From Pogonophryne albipinna (taxonomy: Eukaryota > Chordata > Actinopteri > Perciformes > Artedidraconidae): a stretch of 64,000 bases of DNA. Below, piece by piece: positions 13,116-22,005 of this stretch. The notes beneath the pieces were generated by a model. It was not told the origin of the DNA and made no database searches. It worked only from the letters and a program-made list of their open reading frames with translations. Made by a program: the position numbers and the translations under genes. Where the stretch lies: assembly GCA_028583405.1 (NCBI GenBank), contig CM053259.1:14002594-14066593 (forward strand). The letters run 5' to 3'. The stretch's first letter is position 1, and every line of letters begins with the position of its first letter.

Positions 13116-13595
13116 CAACTAGTCCATGCATTTGTTACTTCAAGGCTGGATTATTGTAACTCCTTATTATCAGGGTGTACCAAGAAGTCAGTCAAGTCGC
13201 TTCAGCTGATTCAAAATGCTGCAGCTCGTGTACTAACCAGAGTTAGGAAAAGGGACCACATTACTCCTATTCTGGCTGCCTTACACTGGCTCCCTATAGA
13301 ACATAGGATAGAATTAAAAATTCTTCTTCTCGCCTACAAAGCCCTTAATGGGCAGGCGCCATCTTACCTTAAAGAACTCATTATACCCTACTGTCCTACT
13401 AGGGCATTGCGTTCCAAGAATGCAGGGTTGTTGGTTGTTCCTAGAGTCTCTAAAAGTACAATGGGAGCCAGAGCCTTTTCTTATCAAGCTCCACATTTGT
13501 GGAATCAGCTTCCAGTTTGTGTTCGGGCGGCAGACACCCTATCCGTTTTTAAGAGTGCGCTTAAGACCTTCCTTTTCGATAAAGCTTATAGTTAG
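13116..13595 (+). pseudogene. L2 LINE RT C-terminal region
   Basis: One open frame from ~13122 to the stop at 13593-13595 encodes the region C-terminal to the RT core of L2 LINEs. Recognisable pieces are [81 protein letters not shown] and [15 protein letters not shown]. The catalytic domains upstream are absent. The 3'UTR follows directly. The frame is still open, which suggests a fairly young copy. Confidence 0.88.
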
Positions 13596-14143
13596 GGCTG
13601 ATTAGATTCAGCCCCTAGTTTTGCTGATATATGCTTAGTTTGTCAGGGGACATCTTACTTCTTCCTTCTCTCTGTCTATACCTGTGTACTCTCATGTTCC
13701 GATTAACCGGATGATCCTGCGGTCCTGTGTCCTGGATCGCGAGCCCTGGATCTTGAGTCGTGGCTGTGGTCCTGGATCATAGGTGCTGGATGGATATCCT
13801 TGTGGATTCATCTTCCTATTATACACACATGCATTTCCAAACATTTGGACTACCTATGTTGCAAATGTATTATCTTTTCAATTTACACACGGCATCTATT
13901 GCACGTCTGTCCGTCCTGGGAGAGGGATCCCTCCTCTGTTGCTCTCCCTGAGGTTTCTCCCATTTTTCCCTTTAAACTGTGGGTTTTCTCCGGAAGTTTT
14001 TCCTTGTACGATGTGAGGGTCTAAGGACAGAGGGTGTCGTATTGTCATACTGATATTCTGTACACACTGTGAAGACCACTGAGACAAATGTAACATTTGT
14101 GATATTGGGCTATATAAATAAACATTGGTTGATTGATTGATCT
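13596..14143 (+). other. L2 LINE 3'UTR with TGAT tail
   Basis: The 3'UTR contains the block GAGAGGGATCCCTCCTCTGT and ends GGGCTATATAAATAAACATTGG followed by (TTGA/TGAT)n at 14128-14141, the usual simple-repeat end of fish L2 elements. The same 3'UTR is found inverted at 31379-31606. Confidence 0.88.
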
Positions 14144-14341
14144 TATGTATGTACTAGATAGTATAAGAAATGTGCAGAATTTGACAGTTTAATGGTGGAG
14201 GTATACACACATATTGATAGATGTCTTGTAATGCACTGTTGAGGAACCTGTGACCCAAGTTTTTCATTCATCGCATAACTACACCGTAGTTGTGTATATG
14301 ATATGTCAATAAACCTTTGAAAATCTTGAAATCTTGAAAGA
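14144..14341 (+). repeat. Probable 3' tail of another LINE
   Basis: The sequence ends GTCAATAAACCTTTGAAAATC followed by short TTGAAATC-type repeats at ~14313-14340, the form of a LINE 3' end with a polyadenylation-like AATAAA. No coding part is attached; family not identified. Confidence 0.4.
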
Positions 14342-15349
14342 GATGTGCAAAATAGCAATTATATACAGTTTTTAATTAACTAGAATAACGATTAATGAAT
14401 ATACTTTATCGAGATCGGCAGACAAATGTTTAGTGTTCTCAAGCACCAACTATCAAATATCTCTCCTGATTGTTGGCACTTGACAATCACCTTTCCCTGA
14501 ATTTTACTCAGGTGTAACTAAAGTCTGCTTTAAGGGTTGTTTATATTTCACATCATTAATCAGAATCTGCAAAGTAACTAAAATAAATGTAGTGGAGTAA
14601 AAATACCAGGTTAACCTCTGAATTGTAGTGGAGTAGAATTACAAAGTAACAATGAGCTGTCATGTGGGTATATATTAATGCTGCCCATTATGGATACAAG
14701 CGATTTTCACCCATTTAGTAATTAAATGTTTTCAATTTGTACACACCAATTTGTTTCCTATCGCCTAAACCTCCAGGGCTGTACACAGTTTAATACTGAC
14801 AACTTCTAATTTTGGGGAAAACGTCTTTTAAAACTACAATTCCCAGTAGAGACGTGCCATAGAGAACATGTAGCGAAACACAATAGCCAGCATGTGTAGT
14901 TCTGGGGGGGTGGGCGTTCGAGTTCATTTTTGAATAGTCTGCCGTGGTTTCGTTCCATTTCAAAGAGCTTGACGCTCGGCGTAACTTGGGCGCACTGCCA
15001 CTCCAACATCCAATCCCAGAGCTTGAAGATTAATCACAGGGTTTGTCGCAAAGCGGACAGGCATCATCACAACAATAGCTGGGGATTGTGGGTAGTGTAG
15101 TCTCTTTGGCGCTCCACATTTCAGAGAAAACAAGTTGTTTCTCAGAAGTGAAGGGAAAAAACATAAAAGCATTGTACACAATTTAAACCTATAAATGTTG
15201 TTTAATTAACAAAGGTAATCTGGTGTTTTTGAGTTGATGAGTTGTGGAGATATCACTGTCAACTCAATCGACAGTAAGGAGAATAATTACTTACGGGTGT
15301 ACGCTCACATTGCCTTTAAGAGCTGCCGACATAAATGGATGCGGTGCTT
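14342..15349. other. Non-coding stretch with ZNF143-like motifs
   Basis: No gene recognised. At 14833-14846 lies ACTACAATTCCCAG, the core of the vertebrate ZNF143/STAF binding motif. Related, less perfect forms occur in reverse near 14894-14910 and 15087-15105. The surrounding 300 bp is richer in GC than the flanks. It could be a promoter-like segment or part of an old transposon. Confidence 0.35.
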
Positions 15350-15497
15350 CCCTAAGCGTCAAATACCGCCGCCGATGGGAATACATTGCAATCAGTTGAA
15401 AGCTCTTTGCGTCCGTTTATGAAGCTGAAGGAGCCTCGGCACGTCACAACTGGACGCCACGGGACCCTGACCAAGCGTCGCTCCTGGACGCTTAGGG
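15350..15497. repeat. Short inverted repeat pair CCCTAAGCGTC / GACGCTTAGGG
   Basis: The 11-mer at 15350-15360 is exactly reverse-complemented at 15487-15497, and the match extends to 12 bp. The 126 bp between has no ORF of note. This may be a tiny inverted-repeat element or the edge of the GC-rich repeat block that starts here. Confidence 0.45.
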
Positions 15498-16130
15498 AGT
15501 GAGAGTGTGTTGATGAGGGCCATTTTCCCAGACCAGCACAGCATCCGTGATGTTTTTGGGGCAAATCCTCCTCAGCACAGCAGCACAGGACAGGCGAAAG
15601 TAGGCCCCAGCCCGAACGTTGAGGCGCTCCGGTCTCTCCGCGATGTCCCCGGGGCAATTCCTCATAAGCCCAGCAGCACAACACGACAGGTGGAAGCAGG
15701 CCCCCGCCACAGCAGAAACAGGACAGGTGGAAAGCAGGCCCCAGCCCGAAAAAAGGGGAGCCGCTCCGTCTCTCCTCGACGTCTCCAGGGCAAAATCCTC
15801 CTCACCACAGCAGCACAGTACAGGTGGAAGCAGGCCTCCTCTACAGCAGTACATGACAGGCAGAAGCAGGCCCCAGCCCGAAACGCAGAGAAAGTTCAGG
15901 CCACTCCGCAATGCCCTCGGTGCAAATCCTCCTTTCCACACCGGCGGAAGAGAGGCAGCCCTGCCCCTTACTTTCCACGCTCCGTGAGGCGCATGAGTAA
16001 AAGCACTGCCAGGTGAGACGCTCTGCTCGACGCTCTGCTCGACGCTCTGATCGACGCTCTGATCGACGCTCTGCTCTATCACTCGAGTTGATTGCACTAC
16101 AGACGTTTCTTCTTCATCAATGTTCACCAT
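15492..16130 (-). CDS. Hypothetical 212-aa ORF over tandem repeats
   Basis: The ATG at 16130 (context AGTATGG, purine at -3 and G at +4) opens a 212-codon frame. Residues ~1-20 are acidic to neutral (MVNIDEEETSVVQ). Residues ~19-38 are a four-residue repeat (SVDQ/SVEQ) produced by the 12-bp DNA repeat. The remainder is Gly/Leu/Cys-rich with internal repeats from the 131-bp array. I recognise no domain. The length of the frame may follow simply from repeat periodicity. No splice sites, polyA signal or promoter were tied to it. It could be a non-genic satellite, a transposon piece or a young gene; the first is most likely. Confidence 0.2.
   Translation of the reverse strand: MVNIDEEETSVVQSTRVIEQSVDQSVDQSVEQSVEQSVSPGSAFTHAPHGAWKVRGRAASLPPVWKGGFAPRALRSGLNFLCVSGWGLLLPVMYCCRGGLLPPVLCCCGEEDFALETSRRDGAAPLFSGWGLLSTCPVSAVAGACFHLSCCAAGLMRNCPGDIAERPERLNVRAGAYFRLSCAAVLRRICPKNITDAVLVWENGPHQHTLTP
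15530..15960. repeat. Degenerate ~131-bp tandem repeat, about 3 copies
   Basis: A unit ending CAGGCCCCAGCCCGAA recurs at ~15618, ~15750 and ~15881, giving a period of about 131 bp. Each unit carries GGGGCAAATCCTCCTCA-like and ACAGCAGCACAGGACAGG-like blocks. Inside the longer units a half-length echo (CAGCAG...ACAGG...GAAGCAGGC) is visible. The last copy is partial. Confidence 0.75.
16016..16077. repeat. 12-bp tandem repeat (GACGCTCTGCTC)n
   Basis: Five consecutive 12-bp units, GACGCTCTGCTC or GACGCTCTGATC, with only the one variable base. Confidence 0.92.
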
Positions 16131-16510
16131 ACTTTTAAGAGATCTCTCAAAAGTGGAGTGGCAAACATTGCTTCACAAATACCGTCTTTGATGGTTAAAG
16201 CTGATAACAATCAGTAATATATTTATTTTATCAATGGATTAAATGACTTAAATTAGGGTGGGTAGTTGTTAAAAAAACTAACAGAGAATTTCAACATCGG
16301 CTTTATAGAGTTTTGGTTTTCTGGCACTCATCGTAGCGTCATTCTTGGCCATCGAAGGCAGCAGTAGAAAAAAACTCTTAAAACAGCAGGTGAACATTAT
16401 GGAGCAGTTGGCCGCTTAAAAAACAAGATATTTCCCTCTAGACTTGGACAAAACTGAATATTGGATTTTATTTTGTCAGGTGGATAGTTTGTATAGTACG
16501 GAGCCCCCTA
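16131..16510. other. Non-coding flank
   Basis: At 16133-16152 lies a near-palindrome around GAGATCTC. Otherwise the sequence is AT-rich, with no gene or repeat that I can name. Confidence 0.45.
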
Positions 16511-17173
16511 GGGGACATGGAGAAGAAAAAAAAAGTTTTGCGAAATATCGCAAAACCCCTTTGCGAGATCTCGCAAATTCCTAAACTTTTCATTTAGCTC
16601 AATGTACTTCCTGGTCAGTTTGGCTGCTACGGCAACACAGAAACCACAACAATGGAGTGGTTCATCGATTTTACTTTGAGCTTGGCCTTAAATATAAAGA
16701 TATAACATCAGTGCTTGGCAATAGGCACGGGTTTCACACATAGACTGTATATATAAAGGGTTTTTCGCATAAGTGAAGACACCTCAAGAGAACACTCAGA
16801 GCGATGGGACATGCACGTCCCTCTGAGCTGAGTTATTGACAGATTTGAATTTTGCGGATCAATAACTCATGAACATAACGTTGTAAAAAATACAAACAAC
16901 ATGAATTTACAATCATAGCAAGGTAGACAACGAGCTACAGAGTCGTTTTTATCAGAACAGTTCGATACGTGCCGTCATCCGAGCTAATCATCAAGAATTG
17001 GTCACAATCTGCTGCTTGAGGAGGGAGAGGAGTGCGGACCGTCTACAAACTGCAACGGGGTTTTGCGAGATCTCGCAAAAGTATTGCGAGATCTCGCAAA
17101 GGGGTTTTGCGAGATATTTCGCAAAACCTTTTTTTTTTTTTTTACATTTTTTCTTTTTCTTCTCCATGTCCCC
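16511..17173. mobile_element. Inverted-repeat element with GCGAGATCTCGC palindromes
   Basis: The 663-bp element begins GGGGACATGGAGAAGAAAA and ends in its reverse complement CTTCTCCATGTCCCC. Behind the outer repeat, both arms carry palindromes of the type TTTGCGAGATCTCGCAAA: 16536-16555 and 16560-16577 on the left; 17061-17080, 17084-17100 and 17105-17126 on the right. The arms are therefore 65-90 bp long and themselves made of palindromes. Between them lies a remnant of an integrase-like ORF. The outer flanks do not show a clear target duplication. Superfamily not settled. Confidence 0.75.
16652..16810 (+). pseudogene. Start of integrase-like transposase ORF (remnant)
   Basis: The ATG at 16652 opens MEWFIDF. 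After a one-base shift, the peptide FELGLKYKDITSVLGNRHGF follows. A ~31-bp insertion, 16737-16768, interrupts it before sequence reading ISE. It resembles the helix-turn-helix start of fish proteins commonly annotated as integrase core domain-containing. That comparison is from memory and should be tested by search. The catalytic core is absent. It suggests the palindrome element is a deletion derivative of an autonomous transposon with a retroviral-integrase-like enzyme. Confidence 0.45.
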
Positions 17174-19649
17174 TTTGAAGTTGGTGTATCTTGTGTTTGA
17201 CAATAATGCTACCACGGTGCCGTTCGATTTGGGTGTCTTCCGAGTTTTTGTCATAAATGTTCACATAACACAATGTTCAGTTCATTTATTGTAACACTTT
17301 GGTTGCCTGCAAATGCCTTGTTTTTTCTGTTTATGTTCTCAATGTTATATTTGGGCCTAGTTACAGATTACAGTTTGTTTTCAGTCAAGAATTGACAAAG
17401 TTGTTATGTTTGGCCCTTGACTCCACCCTGAGCCGTAGCACCAAATCACCTCACCCCCACCGCCCTCACACCCATCTAACTATAGCCTTCTTAGAGAAAA
17501 TTGCATTTCTTGCAAAAGCACTTAAAGAAAACCACGCCCTTGTAAAGGTCTAGTGGTTGCATGCAGCTTATAAAAACAGACAGTGGCCTATTAGCACCAA
17601 ATTAGGTTTTTACACAGTGTTGTGAAATGGGGGGGGTTCGTACACCCACTTAGTATAAAGTAAATGTTGGTCACAGAACATAGTGGTGTTTGTACTGAAA
17701 TGTGTTCTTTTTATTTTCATCCTTCTTCACCTTCAATTCTCCTCTCTCTGTCGCCATCTCCATTCTTTTTGAGTGATTGATTATCCACATATTCTGCCTT
17801 GCAATTTCTCTTCAAGCCCACCCTTGTCTAGCCCAATTTATACACATACCGTGTCTGTAAAACATATTGTCAAAATGTGCCTACGGGCCTTCAAATAATG
17901 TGTTGGTGTATATCTGGGTCCACAGGAAAATAGAATGCTTCTCCAAAAAAATGATATCTGTTGCAGTTCTAGTCTTTTTTATTTCTTATTTTAAAAATTC
18001 GCAAAGAACTTCAAATCAATGTTGTTGTTTTTTTTTGTTAAGACAAAGTAACAAAAATGTGCTATGCAATTGCACTCTACTTTCAGAAATGTCACTGATT
18101 ATGAAAAAGAGCTTAAAAGTGATGATCGTGTTTGATGTGGCAATACCCTTACACAAAGACAAATGTGATTTTATACTAAAGGACACTTCTATTGATATGA
18201 TATAACAAAGAGTAATGCTGGATAACATGCTGTATCATTAGACAGGTAATTTATTAATTTGGAAGCCATAAATAGTGTAAAAACTGTGTTTGATTGATCA
18301 TAACTCAAGGCGCCTATAACAGAACAAAACTACTTGATTAAAGTATACATTTTTCATGGATAACCTAATTAAATACATATATTTCACTGACTCCAGATGG
18401 TATTGGAAATATCTCTCGGACAAACACAACCTTCAACCTGTTTGCTTTCACCCCCTGTAGGGTAGATCATCATAACAATGTACTTTAACCTCCGTTCTAG
18501 TACAAACTCACAAACACACCAGCAGGATAATAACACAAATAAAAAAATAGAACTACATATTTATTAGTCTGTATGAATTGGTGTTTTTGTTGCTTCTTTT
18601 GGAGTCCTACCTATAGACTACCTCATGCATTTCAACCAGCTGTCTGAGGCTCACTACTGAGACAGGCCTCCTATTAACACACACACACAGATGAAGAGCG
18701 TTGGTGCTATTGTTACCAGAGTGGGGAAAAACTGCCCAAGGAGCAGAAAGGCACCTTTGTTTTCTCCTCTAGACAAGAGACATGGGTGCGCCATCATCAC
18801 TTGGAGCACTCCTTGTCTGGGCTGCACACCCAACAGACCCTAATAAAGCTCTCAGGTTTTGAATTACACCCAATCAACATACCATGAGTGTGCTTCAGAC
18901 ACACTTGGAGGATAGAGGATGAGTCTGGGTTTTTCTTTTTCTAGCTTCAAATTAATCCTCTTTCATCTGTGTTTTGCGTTGGCGCTTCGTAGTAAGAGGG
19001 GGAGATTACTATTTAAGGGAAAATGCTGTAAGCTATATACAGTACAGGCTATACAGCTCCTATGGTAAGTGCTGTAGCCTCATTTACTGGAAAATAAGTG
19101 TTATAATGGTCTGTGGTAGGGAGGCGTCAGACTGAACAACAGTTTACTTGATCTATCAGGGTGCTTTCACATGAAGTACAGCTGTGTTTTCACATCAGGA
19201 TAGGGAGGACTTCAAGTGTGTAATTGAGAATTGCTGGTATTCATGTCTCTATGCAAGGATACACATTAATCAAGATAAACATAGTGAGGACACAGAGTGC
19301 TTCACAAATACACACATAGATCTCTTTGGGCTCTCTGGGTTTCATAATCACTGCTGTGTGTGACAGACAGGGCTGGGGCAGCAGATTTGTGACATGTGTG
19401 ATGTCACACAGAGACTCTTTCTAATGAGGACGGATGTGATCGCGCTTTGGATCAAATGGAAATACACAAGACTATTGAAGTCTGACATCAGCAAAATCAA
19501 ATCTGTGTGGTTATTTCTGGACTCTGTAGGTGACAACACAGGATGTCCATAATAGACCCTTTCCCTCGTTGTCAAATACTGCAAGAACTTCTATCTATAC
19601 GCCTCGCTCTTTCATACCAAAGATAACTTTTTGCACTTTTGTTGATATC
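17174..19649. other. Non-coding stretch
   Basis: AT-rich with short homopolymer runs, and no coding region or delimitable repeat. Open frames here (up to 112 codons at 17867-18205) have no domain and ordinary non-coding composition. Confidence 0.5.
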
Positions 19650-20084
19650 TTAAAGGTCACGTATTATGCAAAATCAACTTTTTTATGTCTTTTACATGTG
19701 TCCCCTCTATCTCAAGAGATTCTGAACATTTCAGGAAAATGATTTGCTAATTTGCTCACCTTTTGTTCTGATCCATTTATATAAAAACCTGTCTGAAAAT
19801 GAGCTGATCAGATTTCGTCCACTTTATGATGTCATAACGATGTTTTGGCTTGTGTAACCATTAGCCAATCACCAACCAAGGTAACCCCCCCCCCCCCACA
19901 CCTTATCACCTGAATCTCCTCCTAGAGCACCATTGTGTTCTATTCAACCAAATATCTCTCAGAGGGGCGTGCACTCTTAGCCCGGCTTAGTTGACTTTAA
20001 TAGAAATTTGCGTGAAAACCCGTTGCCTCAAACCACTTCAGTTTTTACACAAGCAAGAAACTTAACAGGTTAAGTTGTATACAC

Positions 20085-20587
20085 CAGGGTTTCCGTTAGC
20101 TGGTAATTACCGGTTTTTAGCTGGTCAAATTGAATAAAAACCGGTAAATTCAAAATCTGCCGGTCAAAATGTCCGATGCTCCGATCGATTGGCCGCCGAT
20201 CATTATCGGCCGATATTCACTTTTTATAGGCCGATCAGGAGAGCTGGATCTGATCGATATGGACATAAACGCGAGTGAAGTGCAACCGGACGCGAGAGAG
20301 AGATCAGATCAGCTGCTGAGTCTGACCTGAAGCCCTGCCCACTGTTTAACACGCTGCATGAGAAACTGACGGGCTGTCAGGAGAGAGAGGGAGGGAGAGG
20401 GGAAAAGAGAGGATCCATTTCTCCCGTGTTATTATTAAAAGTTAATGTAAACTTTTGAATAATGTACTTTATCTAGTACAAGTAGTTTCTTTGAATGTAA
20501 TAATGATGTTGTTTGTTGTTTGTGGAATCATTTATTGAAAAATGAATCTGAATTTTTCGGCGAGAAAAAATCCTAGCGGAAACCCTG
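20085..20587. mobile_element. hAT miniature element with 8-bp TSD
   Basis: The 503-bp element is bounded by CAGGGTTTCCGTTAG and CTAGCGGAAACCCTG (inverted repeats with one mismatch). It is flanked by identical 8-mers GTATACAC at 20077-20084 and 20588-20595. It has no transposase, and includes a purine-rich patch at 20380-20415. It inserted into the TTAA element. Confidence 0.92.
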
Positions 20588-21639
20588 GTATACACGTAAC
20601 CCTTCTCTTACGTTTCGGGTCAAAAGTGACCGAATTACTTTTATTTTAATCATAAATATTGTGTTTTTCATCCAATTGCTTCAATACCTTATGTTATCCT
20701 CCACACTAGGCCTCTGAACATATACACTTGATGATCAGCACTTGCATTGCATTTTGAGTGATTTATTAATAGTAATAGTAATACATGTTTCAAAATGATG
20801 CCGGAATGACTACTGATACCGGTTAGTAAAAACCATGAATTAATGCTTGAAACAGACAAATTGAACAATGCTAGTGTGCAGACAAGACGGCAGGCCAAAC
20901 ACCTTTTAAAATGCGTGTTTCCTGAATGGAGACCGGATCGATCAGGCTAAACTAACATTGTATCTGCTCCGTCCAAACTCACAACAACGTCTTACAGACA
21001 CAGATACAACAGCGACTGTATTCGCCATGACACAGACGGTCTGTGGTTTATACATGTTTACATTTTGTCCAGTTTCTGAACAGATAAGAGGAGCTGTGAG
21101 CTCTGTGTGCTAACTGCTAACGGCTGCTGTTTTGGTTTTCTGATTCAACGTCAGTGACGGCAGGCTGAGATCCTCACCGCTGATTGGCTACCGCGCGAAC
21201 GCGTCATTCGCATCAACCGCGTCTGTCCGCGTCTTTGCATTGACTTTACATGTAATCGTGCCGCCCCCAAAAATCGCATCGCGTCCGGTGTGAACGCACC
21301 AATGGTCTATGCGCGGATAAAGAATGTTGTTAGAATTTGTAAGAATTGTGTTAAAAATAACTAGTTTTAATGTTAAATGTTGCACTTGCATGAAGCTTCA
21401 GTGGATAAGCCTCACAGTTAAAATGGCACGTTATGTTATCTGCTCACTGCAACATTTTATTTTTTTCTTTGTTGTTGTTGCTGTCAACAAAATAATGTAC
21501 TCATTCACTCTAACAAATGGAAAATAAGCTACATACATTTATATTTAGGATTGTAATGAAGGAATGAATTAAACTTAAAATTATAGGTATGATGTAAAAT
21601 ATATATTTATCCTTTTTGACATGTTATTTATGTCGTGTT

Positions 21640-21833
21640 CTTGGTTTTATCAAATTGGAAGTTGCACCAAATGATTTGATGTAATTCAGATGCAATTAGC
21701 CTTTATAAAAGGCCTCAAATTGGAAGTACTGTCTGGGCTGTCTTTTCCACTCAATTCTGCAATAGGTAGATCTCGCCTTTCACCAAGACCGAGGTCGGGG
21801 ATCTTGGGTTTAAAAAGGTTGGTGACCACTGAT
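21640..21833. repeat. Probable end of a further hAT element
   Basis: The segment ends ...AAAAAGGTTGGTGACCACTG, whose reverse complement CAGTGGTCACCAACC is a widespread hAT terminus. I could not find the opposite end or its 8-bp duplication, so only this end is supported. Confidence 0.4.
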
Positions 21834-22005
21834 CTAAAGTAACAGACACAGAATCAGCACTTTTGAAACAGGGCTGAAACAGAGGGGTTTATGGGATTCT
21901 ACAATGCACGATCTGTTTGGTATTTGGAGCAAAACAGAGACATGTTTTGTATATATCTGAGACCTATAATATATTGATGAAAAACAGTGTATAGGGGGCC
22001 TTTAA

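Larger units (their letters stand above)
8066..14143. mobile_element. L2-type LINE, head-to-head (5' half inverted)
   Basis: The 5' portion of an L2/CR1-group LINE (5'UTR, ORF1, endonuclease, start of RT) is read on the minus strand from ~13115 down to ~8066. It abuts, at ~13116, the 3' portion of an L2 LINE (RT C-terminus, 3'UTR, TGAT tail) on the plus strand. The middle of RT is absent. This is the layout produced by twin priming: inverted 5' segment, then sense 3' segment with tail. Two independent insertions are the alternative. A later hAT insertion (11234-12597) splits ORF1. A clear target-site duplication for the whole was not found. Confidence 0.6.
19650..22005. mobile_element. TTAA-flanked transposon with nested insertions
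   Basis: The left end reads TTAAAGGTCACGTATTATGC and the right end, reverse-complemented, TTAAAGGCCCCCTATACACTG; outer bases match and TTAA flanks both. Known fish miniature elements share these ends and the right-hand block GAAACAGGGCTGAAACAG. The 2.36-kb span is long because it holds at least one further insertion (20085-20587) and other repeat-like DNA (21130-21310, 21640-21833). No transposase is visible, so it is non-autonomous. Confidence 0.65.

Noticed and set aside
16016..16077. Regular 12-bp repeats as a CRISPR-like array
   Set aside because: Units are contiguous with no spacers; it is a minisatellite in a vertebrate genome.
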